From NCBI RefSeq assembly GCF_002575655.3, contig NC_053041.3, positions 120,124,318 through 120,188,317 of the forward strand: 64,000 bases of DNA. The letters are read 5' to 3'. Below are positions 41,652 to 53,995 of this stretch, piece after piece; position 1 is the stretch's first letter, and every line of letters begins with the position of its first letter. A model generated the notes under the pieces. It was not told the DNA's origin. It worked only from the letters and a program-made list of their open reading frames with translations, and did no database searches. The translations under genes and the position numbers were made by a program. Origin of the DNA: Aegilops tauschii subsp. strangulata (Eukaryota > Streptophyta > Magnoliopsida > Poales > Poaceae).

Positions 41652-44438
41652 GCATCATTGAAATCATCATGCCTAGCTAGGGGCGTTAAACGTTAGCGCT
41701 TGTTGGGAGGCAACCCAATTTTATTTTTGTTCTTTGCTTTTTTTTCTCCTGTTTAGTAATAAATAATTCATCTAGCCTCTGTTTAGATGTGGTTTTATGT
41801 TTTAATTAGTGTTTGTGCCAAGTAGAACCTTTGGGAAGACTTGGGTGAAGTCTTTGCGATCTTGCTGTAAAAAACAGAAACTTTTGCGCTCACGAGATTA
41901 GCTGCCATTTTTACTGGAGAGGCTATTAGGTTGATTATTTTTTTAGATGATTAATATACAAATTTCTCAGGTCCACCAATTTATTTCAGAATTTTTGGAG
42001 TTACAGAAGTATTCGAATGATACGGATTTCTACAGACTGTTCTGTTTTGACAGATTCTGTTTTCTATGTGTTGTTTGCTTATTTTGATGAATCTGTGAGT
42101 AGTATCGGAGGGTATCAACCATAGAGAAGTTGGAATATAGTAGATATTACACCAATATGAATTTAGAATGAGTTCACAACAGTACCTAAGTGGTGATTTA
42201 TATTCTTATACTAACGGAGCTTACGAGTTTTCTGTTAAGTTTTGTGTTGTGAAGTTTTCAAGTTTTGGGTAAAGATTCGATGGACTATGGAATAAGGAGT
42301 GGCAAGAGCCTAAGCTTGGGGATGCCCCAAATGGCATCCCCTCTTTCGTCTTCGTTCATCGGTAACTTTACTTAAGGCTATATTTTTATTCACCACATGA
42401 TATGTGTTTTGCTTGGAGTGTCATTTTGTTTTATTTTGTTTTGCTTGCTGTGAATAATATCCCAAGATCTGAAATTCTTAAATGTTAGAGAGTCTTCACA
42501 TAGTTGCATAATTATTCGACTACTCATTGATCTTAACTTATATCTTTTGGAGTAGTTTGTCATTTGCTCTAGTGCTTCACTTACATCTTGTTAGAGCATG
42601 GCGGTAGTTTTATTTTGAAGAAACTGTTGACCTCTCATACTTCACTTATATTATTTTGAGAGTCTTTTAGAACAGCATGCTAGTTTTCTTTGGTTATAAA
42701 ATTAGTCCTAATATGATGGGCATCCAAGAGGGATATAATAAAAACTTTCATATGAAGTGCATTGAATACTATGTGAAGTTTGATTCCTTATGATTGTTTT
42801 GAGATATGAAGATGGTGATATTAGAGTCATGCTAGTTGAGTAGTTGTGAATTTCAGAGATACTTGTGTTAAAGTTTGTGATTCCCGTAGCATGCACGTAT
42901 GGTAAACCGTTATGTGATGAAGTCGGAGCATGATTTATTTATTGATTGTCTTCCTTATGAGTGTCGGTCGGGGACGAGCGATGGTCTTTTCCTACCAATC
43001 TATCCCCCTAGGAGCATACACGTAGTACTTCGTTTCGATAACTAATAGATTTTTGCAATAAGTATATGAGTTCTTTATGACTAATGTTGAGTCCATGGAT
43101 TGTACGCACTCTTACCCTTCCACCATTGCTAGCCTCTCTAGTACCGCGCAACTTTCGCCGGTACCATACACCCACCATATACTTTCCTCAAAACAGCCAC
43201 CATACCTACCTATTATGGCATCTCCATAGCCATTCCAAGATATATTGCCATGCAACTTTCCACCGTTTCGTTTATTATGACATGCTTCATCATTGTCATA
43301 TTGCTTTGCATGATCATGTAGTTGACATCGTATTGGTGGCAAAGCCACCTTCATAATTCTTTCATACATGTCACTCTTGATTCATTGCACATCCCGGTAC
43401 ACCGCCGGAGGCATTCATATAGAGTTATATTTTGTTCTAAGTATCGAGTTGTAATTCATGAGTTGTAAGTAAATAAAAGTGTGATGATCTTCATTATTAG
43501 AGCATTGCCCCAGTCAGGAAAGGATGATGGAGACTATGATTCCCCCACAAGTCGAGATGAGACTCCAGACGAAAAATATAAAAATATAAAAAAAGGAGGC
43601 CAAAAAAAGAGAAAAAAAGAAGAAGAGAAGGCCCAAAAAATGAGAGAAAAAGAGAGAAGGGGCAATGCTACTATCCTTTTACCACACTTGTGCTTCAAAG
43701 TAGCACCATGATCTTCATGATAGAGAGTCTCCTATGTTGTCACTTTCATATACAAGTGGGAATCTTTCATTATAGAACTTGGTTTGTATATTCCAATGAT
43801 GGGCTTCCTCAAAATGCCCTAGGTCTTCGTGAGCAAGCGAGTTGGATGCACACCCACTTAGTTTCTTTTTGAGCTCATACACTTATAGCTCTAGTGCATC
43901 CATTGCATGGCAATCTCTACTCACTCACATTGATATCTATTGATGGGCACCTTCATAGCCTATTGATACGCCTAGTTGATGTGAGACTATCTTCTCCCTT
44001 CTTGTCTTCTCCATAACCACCATTCTATTCCACCTATAGTGCTATGTCCATGGCTCACGCTCATGTACTGCGTGAAGATTGAAAAAGTATGAGAACATCA
44101 AAAGTATGAAACAATTGCTTGGCTTGTCAAAGGGGTTGTGCATGATTTAAATATCCTGTGTGATGAAGGTAGAGCATAGCCAGACTATATGATTTTGTTG
44201 GGATAGCTTGCTTTGGCCATGTTATTTTAAGAAGACATGATTGCTTTGTTAGTATGCTTGAAGTATTATTGTTTTCGTGTCAATATTACACTTTTGTTTT
44301 GAATCTCATGGATCTGAATATTCTTGCCACAATAAAGAAGATTACATTGATAAATATGTTAGGTAGCATTCCACATCAAAAATTCTGTTTTTATCATTTA
44401 CCTACTCGAGGACGAGCAGGAATTAGGCTTGGGGATGC
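41652..44438 (+). other. Non-coding interior of the orphan-ORF element
   Basis: About 2.8 kb without long frames. It contains GCCTAAGCTTGGGGATGCCC at about 42,310, a GA/AAG-rich tract (43,560-43,660) and, just before the 3' LTR, AGGCTTGGGGATGC as likely polypurine tract (44,426-44,438). Confidence 0.7.
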
Positions 44439-44743
44439 TGATACGTCTCCAACATATCTATAATTTTTGATTGTTCCATGCTATTATATTATCCATCTAG
44501 GATGTTTCATGTGCATTTATATGCTATTTTATATGATTTTTGGGACTGACCTATTAACCTAGAGCCCAGTGCCAGTTTCTGTTTTTTCCTTGTTTTTGAG
44601 TATTGCAGAAAAGGAAAATCAAACGGAGTCCAATTGACCTGAAATTTCACGGAGATTATTTTTGGACCAGAAGAAGCCCACGGAGTATCGGAGATGGGCC
44701 AAAAGATTCCCGAGGCACCCACGAGGGTGGGGGAGCGCCCTAC

Positions 44744-47700
44744 TGTAGCAACCCGACCTCAGACGGTCAAGTCTCTGTGCTTAAGTGTCATCCGTGGATC
44801 GGTATGCTGACACACACAGTACTCGAGGATTTATAACAGAGGTAAATCACATGTATAAAGTAACGTAAATACTATTACCTCAATCCAAATAGCGGAAGTA
44901 ACAACAAGGTTGTGGATTCCCATCAACACCAACGGCAAAGTTGAGTGTAGAAATCGTAACCCTAATGTATCACTTACTCGTCGTAAGATTCCTGCAACAT
45001 GAGACGTTGCAGCCACAAAGGGTCAGTACATTGAATGTACTGGCAAATTCACACCATAGGATAAATGATGAATAATAACTATCACTACATGCATATATGG
45101 CTGGTGGAGGCTCTATGGTTATAATGTTTTTTGCAAAAAGCCAATTTTTCCCTACTGCAAAGGAATATATTTTATTTTAACTACAAAGTTTGTTGAAAAA
45201 CGTTGAGAAGGTATATCCCCAACTCAATCCCAATTAAAAGTAATCGTTAACATCCCAAAAAATTAATTTAGAGTCATGAGATCCACATGATAATCCAAGA
45301 ACCAGATACTCAAGTTGTCCATAACCGAGGACACGGCTAATCATGATTAGTTTGTACACTCTGCAGAGGTTTGCGCACTTTTCCCCACAAGACTCAATCT
45401 CCTCCGTTGGATTTCTCGCACTACATGGTGTTTGAGAAACGGATGACCGAGACACAGTCTTTCAGGAGCATTTACTCTCCACTTCGGGCGGACCGGTACA
45501 CCTACAATCCCCCTACATCTGCTAGTCCACCTCTTCGAGAGCTCACGCAACTTACTCAACTATGCCAGAGCCCATAATGGCTTGTGGCTGCACACGGAAG
45601 TTTCTAGCATGAATAATCTTATGATCCCTTTGAGCCTGGGTGGCAGACCATAGGATGATCGCATGGTATATCCCCGGGATCTCCTAGGAGAACACTGGTA
45701 TATCCCCAGGTGTCCGGGCAAGTCCACTGGTATATCCCCAGGGTGCCCCTAGCAATCCACCCAGATGTGTATTAAAGTTCCCACCTTAAGTTAACCATTA
45801 AGTAAACAATCTCACCTCTATCATGGAATACACTCAAACCCAATCCACGTCTACGAGCATAGCATGGCAATATAAGCATAACGTAATAGTAACTCCCAAG
45901 GTTTGAATGCAGGGCAATAGGTTCCTACCTCATCAACTACTTCCCAATACCCACATGTTATCAATCCTACTCATGCAATGTTTGAGGTTGAAACTAATGC
46001 ATAAAAACTGGGTATGAAAGGGATATGATCAAAGTGTGAACTTGCCTGTACAGTTGATGAAGATGTTTTGCACTCATAACTCCTGATAGTTCTACTCGAC
46101 ACACTCCGGTCAATCTATCGTAAGCAAACAATGGTAACCACACATAAGCAATCACTCAAAAGATCGGAAAGAACGAAGAAAACAATTCGGAAAACTTCAA
46201 AACCAAGCAAATAACTCTTGTCACAGAAAACAATTTCTAACAGTACCAAAATTGGGTTTATTTAGCCTTATCATAAAGTTTAGGTCAAGAGCTTTAATTT
46301 GCAAAAAAAATCAACTCAAACGGAGTTATAAAACTTAAGTTATCATCAAACTAAATTCAAATACAAATTGGTTTGAATTCAAATTTTAAAACTTTCAAAA
46401 ACATGTTTAAGTTGTTTTACTGGATAGAGGGGATCATAACAAAGAAGTGGGCGTTGGTTTCGTTGGATTTGGATAAACGGGTAAAAAGTTGTAGTCGTTT
46501 GAAAACCAGGGGCTAATTTGTAAATAAAATACTCACAGATGGGTCCCTGGCCGAAAACTAAAAAGAAAAAGAAAAATCCTATCGAACGAACGTTCGCTAC
46601 AGAACCATACAGAAGGAAATCATTCGCTACCAGAAGCTAACGAGCGAACGCTCGCTAAATAACTAAACCCAAAAAAACAGATCTAGGTTTTCTAAAGAAA
46701 ATCGATATAGGGTTTTTCTTTTAAAACAAAACCGAAGGAAAAAAGCGGCGGCTTTTACCGGCTCGGGCGAAATAAACCGGCGGCGGTGGCGAGTGGAGCA
46801 GCGAGGAGGGACAGCGGCGAGCGGCGGCTGCCGCGCGAAGCGGCGTCGGCGGCGGGAGGCGGCAGCGGCGAAGTGCGGCGGCGGTGGTTGCGGCGGCGAG
46901 GTGCGGCGCAGTGCTACGCGAGCGGCGGCGGCGCGTTGCGAAGAGGGGAGGCGGGGCCCGGGGCGGCGGCTTTATAGGGGGGAGGAGCTGGCCTTGGAGG
47001 AGGGGGCAGAGGAGGCAGCGGCGCTGTGGACTCCGGGGAGGAGTCCCGGTCGGCGACGGAGGTGGAAGGTCGGCTGGTCTTGGAGGAGGGGGCAGAGGAG
47101 GCTATGGGCCGGTCGGCTGGCTGGGCCTCGGCCCAGTCGGCAGAGATTCTTTTTTTAACACAACGAAAAAAATAAAATAAAGCGAAATAAAATAAAACAG
47201 AGCCTAGGCATATAATATATCAAAAATTTCAGAAAAATATTTCCTACAAGCTGAACATTATTCTAGCTCCAAATAAAATCCACAAAAATTCAAATAAATC
47301 AAACAGTGCTACTGCTCTAATAAAATCCAATAAAAATCATTTTAAAAATACCATATATTTTATTTTTGGAGAAAAATAATTTGAATAAAACCCAAATAAC
47401 TCCAAATTGAAAATAATTTCAAAAGGATTTTAAATTTGATTCTTTGAAACTTCCAACTCGTATTTCATATGTTTTGAAGAAGTCATTTTATCTTCTCTCA
47501 TGAAAATCATTGAGTTGCTAAAGTTTCTGAATTGAAAATAGTTCCAAATGGAATTCAAAATATTTTCAAATACCCTTTTCATTTAATTAAATGGAAGAAG
47601 TCATATCATCTTCACTCAAGGGTTTTGTATTTGAAAAGAATTTGAATTCACGGAGATCATAAAGCAAAGGTGAAAGTTAGGGAAAGTCATTTCATTCCCT

Positions 47701-47817
47701 CTCATTTAACTTTCAAAAAGTTTCGAATTTCACTCAATTTCACACAATCAATCACACAACAATCAAATCTATCTATTTATTATAACATTCCAAAATTTAG
47801 AATTTTGGGATGTTACA
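44744..47817 (-). mobile_element. Solo LTR related to the Gypsy element
   Basis: A 3,074-bp unit with TGTAGCAACCCGACCTC...GGGATGTTACA ends and a perfect 5-bp target duplication CCTAC (44739-44743, 47818-47822). It shares order and many short blocks with the LTRs at 27897 and 35248 (GGATTTATAACAGAG, CATGCATATATGGCTGGTGG, TCTGCAGAGGTTTG) but is clearly diverged and longer. No internal coding region is present, so it is a product of LTR-LTR recombination. Orientation is by analogy with the Gypsy LTRs. Confidence 0.85.
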
Positions 47818-48114
47818 CCTACCCTCCTGGGCGCGCCCCCCTACCTCGTGGCCGCCTCGGAGACCCCCCTGACTTGTTCCCGACGCCAAAACCTCTTATG
47901 TATACAGAAACCCCCAGAATATAACCTAGATCGGGAGTTCCGCCGCCGCAAGCCTCTATAGCCACCAAAAACCAATCAGGACCCTGTTCCGGCACCCTGC
48001 CGGAGGGGGGATCCCTCACCGGTGGCCATCTTCATCATCCCGGCGCTCTCCATGATGAGGAGGGAGTAGTTCACCCTCGAGGTTGAGGGTATGTACCAGT
48101 ACCTATGTGTTTGA

Positions 48115-48142
<28 letters not shown>
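48115..48142. repeat. CT dinucleotide microsatellite
   Basis: Fourteen uninterrupted TC repeats within the LTR of the orphan-ORF element. Confidence 0.95.
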
Positions 48143-48145
<3 letters not shown>

Positions 48146-49221
48146 TTCTTGATATGCCACGATCTTGATGTATCGCGAGCTTTGCTATTATAGTTGAATC
48201 TTATGATGTTTCTCCCCCACTACTCTCTTGTAATGGATTGAGTTTTCCCTTTGAAGTTATCTTATCGGATTGAGTCTTTAAGGATTTGAGAACACTTGAT
48301 GTATGTCTTGCATGTGCTTATCTGTGGTGAAAATGGGATATCACGTGATCTACTTGATGTATGTTTTGGTGATCAACTTGCCGGTTCAGTGACCTTGTGA
48401 ACTTATGCATAGGGGTTGGCACACGTTTTCGTCTTGACTCTCTGGTAGAAACTTTGGGGCACTCTTTGAAGTACTTTGTGTTGGTTCGAATAGATGAATC
48501 TGAGATTGTGTGATGCATATCGTATAATCATACCCACGGATACTTGAGGTGACATTGGAGTATCTAGGTGACATTCGGGTTTTGGTTGATTTGTGTCTGA
48601 AGGTTTTATTCTTGTATGAACTCTAGGATAGATCGAACGGAAATAATTGCTTCGTGTTATTTTACTACAGACTCTTGAATAGATCGATCAGAAAGGATAA
48701 CTTTCAGGTGGTTTCGTACCCTACCATAATCTCTTCGTTTGTTCTCCGCTATTAGTGACTTTGGAGTGACTCTTTGTTGCATGTTGAGGGATAGTTATAT
48801 GATCCAATTATGTTATTATTGTTGAGATAACTTGCACTAGTGAAAGTATGAACCCTAGGCCTTGTTTCAACGCATTGCAATACCGTTTCTGCTCACTTTT
48901 ATCATTAGCTACCTTGCTGTTTTTATATTTTCAGATTACAAAAACCTATGTCTACCATCCATATTGCACTTGTATCACCATCTCTTCGCCGAACTAGTGC
49001 ACCTATACAATTTACCATTGTATTGGGTGTGTTGGGGACACAAGAGACTCTTTGTTATTTGGTTGGAGGGCTGCTTGAGAGAGACCATCTTCATCCTACG
49101 CCTCTTACGGATTGATAAATCTTAGGTCATCCACTTGAGGGAAATTTGCTACTGTCCTACAAGCCTCTGCACTTGGAGGCCCAACAATGTCTACAAGAAG
49201 AAGGTTGTGTACTAGACATCA

Positions 49222-50544
49222 CCCCCTCCCCCGTATATAAAGGAGGAGAGGAGGAGGCCGGCCGGCCCTAGGGGGCGCGCCCAAGGAGGAGAGTCCTACT
49301 AGGACTCCAAGTCCTAGTAGGATTCCACCAAGAGGGAGAGAGGGGGGAGGAATAAGAGGGCGAGAGGGAAAAGGAAAGGGGGCGCCGCCCCCCCCCCTTC
49401 CCTTGTCCAACTCGGACTGCAAGGGGGGGCGTGCGGCCAGCCCTGGCTGCCCTCATCTCTCTCCACTAAGGCCCATGGTGACCCATTAGTTCCCCCGGCG
49501 GTTCCGGTAACCCCTCCAGCACTCCGGTTTTAGCCGAAACCATCCGGAACTCTTCCCGTGTCTGAATAACATGGTCGAATATATCAATCTTTATGTCTCG
49601 ACCATTTCGAGACTCCTCGTCATGTCCATGATCTCATCTGGGACTCCGAACAACCTTCGGTACATCAAATCACATAACTCATAATTCAAATCGTCATCAA
49701 ACATTAAGCGTGCGGACCCTACGGGTTCGAGAACTATGTAGACATTACCGAGACACATCTCCGGTCAATAACCAATAGCAGAACCTGGATGCTCATATTG
49801 GCTCCTACATATTCTACGAAGATCTTTATCGGTCAAACCGCATAACAACATACGTTGTTCCCTTTGTCATCGGCATGTTACTTGCCCGAGATTCGATCGT
49901 CGGTATCATCATACCTAGTTCAATCTCGTTACCGGCAAGTCTCTTTACTCGTTCCATAATGCATCATCCTGCAACTAACTCATTAGTCACATTGCTTGCA
50001 AGGCTTATAGTGATGTGCATTACCGAGAGGGCCGAGAGATACCTCTCCGACAATCGGAGTGACTAATCCTAATCTCGATCTATGCCAACTCAACAAACAC
50101 CATCAGAGACACCTGTAGAGAATCTTTATAATCACCCAGTTACGTTGTGATGTTTGATAGCACACTACGTGTTCCTCCGGTATTCGGGAGTTGCATAATC
50201 TCATAGTCAGAGGAACGTGTATAAGTCATGAAGAAAGCAATAGCAATAAACTAAACGATCATAGTGCTAAGCTAACGGATGGGTCTTGTCCATCACATCA
50301 TTCTCTAATGATGTGATCCCGTTCATCAAATGACAACACATGTCTATGGTTAGGAAACTTAACCATCTTTGATTAACGGGCTAGTCTAGTAGAGGCATAC
50401 TAGGGACACTCTGTTTGTCTATGTATTCACACATGTACTAAGTTTCCGGTTAATACAACTGTAGCATGAATAATGAACATTTATCATGATATAAGGAAAT
50501 ATGAATAACAATTTTATTATTGCCTCTAGGGCATATTTCCTTCA
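49222..50544 (-). repeat. Partial 3' LTR of the Copia element
   Basis: It ends, on the minus strand, after a GC-rich promoter-like segment with CTTTATATACGGGGGAGG at the left edge. AAGTGGGAGAC directly before the LTR start at 50544 is the polypurine tract. The left end is cut by an insertion at 49221/49222. Confidence 0.85.
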
Positions 50545-50572
50545 GTCTCCCACTTGCACTAGACTCAATAAT

Positions 50573-52457
50573 CTAGATTACATAGTAGGGTATGATTCTA
50601 ACACCCATGGAGTCTTGGTGTTGATCATGTTTTGCCCAGAGAGGCTTAGTCAACGGGTCTGCAATATTCAGATCTGTATGTATCTTGCAAATATCTATGT
50701 CTCCCTCCTTGACTTCATCGTGGATGGAATTGAAGCGTCTCTTGATGTGCTTGGTTTTCTTGTGAAATCTGGATTCCTTTGCCAAGGCAATTGCACCAGT
50801 ATTGTCACAAAAGATTTTCATTGGACCCGTTGCACTAGGTATGACACCTAGATCGGATATGAACTCCTTCATCCAGACTCCTTCATTTGCTGCTTCTGAA
50901 GCAGCTATGTACTCCGCTTCACACGTAGATCCCGCCACGACGCTTTGCTTAGAACTGCACCAACTTACAGCTCCACCGTTCAATATAAATACGTATCCGG
51001 TTTGTGACTTAGAGTCATCCGGATCAGTGTCAAAGCTTGCATCGACGTAACCATTTACGACGGGCTCTTTGTCACCTGCATAAACGAGAAACATATCCTT
51101 AGTCCTTTTCAGGTATTTCAGGATGTTCTTGACCGCTCTCCAGTGATCCACTCTTGGATTAATTACTTTGGTATCTCCCTGCTAAACTAATAGCAAGGCA
51201 CACATGAGGTCTGGTACATAACATTGCATACATAATAGAACCTATGGCTGAGGCATAGGGAATGACTTTCGTTTTCTCTCTATCTTCTGCAGTGGTCGGG
51301 CATTGAATCTGACTCAACTTCACACCATGTAACACAGGCAAGAACCCTTTATTTGCTTGATCCATTTTGAACTTCTTCAAAACTTTATCAACGTATGTGC
51401 TTTGTGAAAGTCCAATTAAGCGGCTTGATCTTTCTCTATAGATCTTGATGCGCAATATGTAAGCAGCTTCACCAAGGTCTTTCATTGAAAAATTCTTATT
51501 CAAGTATCCTTTTATGCTATCTAGAAATTTCGTATCATTTCTGATCAATAATATGTCATCCACATATAATACCAGAAATACTAGAGAGTTCCCACTCACT
51601 TTCTTGTAAATACAGGCTTCTCCAAAAGTCTCTATAAAACCATATGCTTTGATCACACTATCAAAGCGTATATTCCAACTCCGAGATGCTTGCACAAGTC
51701 CATAAATGGATCGCTGGAGCTTGCACACTTTGTTAGCACCTTTTGGATCGACAAAACCTTCTGGTTGCATCATATACAACTCTTCTTTAAGATATCCGTT
51801 AAGGAATGCAGTTTTGACATCCATTTGCCAAATTTCATAATCATCAAATGCGGCAATTGCTAACATGATTCAGACAGACTTAAGCATCGCTACCGGTGAG
51901 AAGGTCTCATCGTAGTAAACTCCTTGAACTTGTCGAAAACCTTTCACAACAAGTCGAGCTTTGTATACAGTATCATTACCATCAGCGTCAGTCTTCTTCT
52001 TGAAGATCCATTTATTCTCTATGCCTTGCCGATCATCGGGCAAGTAAACCAAAGTCCACACTTTGTTCCCACACATGGATCCCATCTCAGATTTCATGGC
52101 CTCAAGCCATTACGCGGAATCTGGGCTCATGATCGCGTCCTCATAGTTCTTAGGTTCATCATGGTCAAGTAACATGACTTCCAGAACAGGATTACCGTAC
52201 CACTCTGGTGCAGATCTTACTCTGGTTGACCTACGAGGTTCGGTAGTAACTTGATCAGAAGTTTCATGATCATCATCATTAGCTTCCTCACTAATTGGTG
52301 TAGGAATCACTGGAACTGATTTCTGTGATGAACTGCTTTCCAATAAGGGAGCAGGTACAATTACCTCATCAAGTTCTGCTTTCCTCCCACTCACTTCTTT
52401 CGAGAGAAACTCCTTCTCTAGAAAGGATCCATTCTTAGCAACGAATATCTTGCCTTC
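50573..52457 (-). pseudogene. Copia pol: reverse transcriptase and RNase H
   Basis: RT motifs MDVKTAFLNGYL and LYVDDILLI (catalytic YVDD) lie in the frame 51866-51159. RNase H follows in 51151-50573 (GYVDASFDTDPDDSKSQTGY, FCDNTGAIALAKE, HIKRRFNSIHDEV). The upstream linker (52457-52110) is acidic. Small frame changes at about 52,100, 51,868 and 51,155 break the polyprotein into four pieces. The RT reads LVQASRSW and LIRND where Copia relatives are usually more conserved, which fits decay. Confidence 0.88.
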
Positions 52458-53995
52458 CACTACTAGGAAAAGGCCTGCTAGTGGTGCACCTGTTTTGGCT
52501 ACTAATGGCGCACTACAGGTGCGCCACTAGCTTCACACCATTAGAATTTTTTACTAATGGTGCACCACAGGTGCGCCATTAGTATCTGGTATACTAATGG
52601 CGCACCAGGGAGTGCGCCATTAGTATATCCCACGGTGCGCCATTACTATCAGACTTAGTAATGGCGCACCACATAGAAGTGCGCCATTACTAAGAAAAAA
52701 ATTTCAAATTTTTCAGAATTTTTTTTTCAATTTTTTTTTTGTTTTTTTCTTAATCTCGGGTCACTATGGCTTAATCTCAAGCCAATATGCTTAATCTCAA
52801 GTCAAATCGCACTCCGTGGTCAAACTTCTCGGAAAGTCATCCATCCTCACACTACTCCAGCCCGAGCACGCTTAACTTCGCAGTTCTATCCAACCCCAGC
52901 ACCAACTCACTTCACAGGCACTTGTTGATATATCTATCATATCAATCCTATTAAACCTTGTTGATGTCTAGGACTTTGTTCATGTTCATGAGTGTGATGA
53001 AATTTTGAAAAAATATTTCAAACTTCCCGGTCATATTACGTATCATATTTTGAAAAAAAAATCCAAAAAAAAAGTTTTTTTGAAAGCAAATTTTTTTTCT
53101 GTTACTAGTGGCGCACCTAGCAAATGGTGCGCCACTAGTAAGTTTGAATATTTTTTCATTTTCCCCCCTCTAGATCTTAAAAGCCCCGTATCTTTCGTTC
53201 TGTTAGGTTTTGGGGGATTTTGAAGATGTTAAACAGGGTTCCCCCCATTCAAATCGTATGTAACTTTTCTAGTAGATGATTTTTCATATAAAAAACTTTT
53301 TAATCCGAGTTCGTATGCAAAAGTTATGCCCATTTTACAAATTCCAGAGAGATTTTGCAAATAAAGTCGAAATTCATATTTGTAAATTTTGCCAACAACT
53401 AGACCACATATCACATGGGAAACTTATTTTATTTTATTTTTTTGACATTTCCATCATTTTCTTTTATTTTTTCTAAAACTGAAAAGGCGGTCCACGGGGG
53501 TGGCGGGTGCATTCGGTGGAATTTTTGGGCAAAGTTAGAAATGGCGCACCGTGGGTGTGGTGCGCCATTACTAGTTAAACTAGTAATGGCGCACCACACC
53601 CACGGTGCGCCATTACTAACTTTGAAAAAAAAATTGTTAGTAGTGGCGCACCGAGGGTGTGGTGCGCCATTACTAGTTAAAACTAGTAATGGCACACTGT
53701 CCCCTCGGTGCGCCATTACTAGTTTTGAAAAAAAATGTTAGTAGTGGCGCACCGAGGGTGTGGTGCGCCATTACTAGTTAAACTAGTAATGGCGCACTAT
53801 CCCCTGGTGCGCCATTACTAGTTTTGAAAAAAATAAAAAAAATTGTTAGTAGTGGCGCACCGTGGATGTGGTGCGCCATTAGTATTTGGACACTCGTACC
53901 AACACATGGTGCGCCATTAGTATATAGTAGTGGCGCACCACATGTGTGGTGCGCCATTAGTGTCCATATTATCTATAGCCCTTTTCCTAGTAGTG
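52458..53995. mobile_element. Small non-autonomous CACTA element (1.5 kb)
   Basis: Terminal inverted repeats CACTACTAGGAAAAGG and CCTTTTCCTAGTAGTG. Flanking triplets TTC and TTT fit a 3-bp target duplication with one transition. It splits the Copia polyprotein between YHRS and EGKIFVAKN. The subterminal regions are packed with direct and inverted copies of GGTGCGCCATTA / TAATGGCGCACC. The middle (52,690-53,470) is unique AT-rich DNA. No transposase. Confidence 0.9.

Larger units (their letters stand above)
39581..49221 (+). mobile_element. Non-autonomous LTR element with one orphan ORF
   Basis: Layout: 5' LTR remnant 39581-39887 (left part lost beyond the Sabrina-like insertion), primer site 39897, ORF 40011-41651, 2.8 kb of non-coding interior, and 3' LTR from 44439 (TGATACGTCTCC) to 49221 (GTACTAGACATCA). 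The 3' LTR is split by a solo LTR. Without the insertion it is about 1.7 kb. No RT, integrase or protease domain is present, so it must rely on another element's enzymes, plausibly an Athila relative sharing the tRNA-Asp primer. Confidence 0.8.
44439..49221 (+). repeat. 3' LTR of the orphan-ORF element, split
   Basis: First part 44439-44743, second part 47823-49221 (the CCTAC before it is duplicated). The second part includes a CT microsatellite (48115-48142) and ends as the 5' remnant does. Confidence 0.8.
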
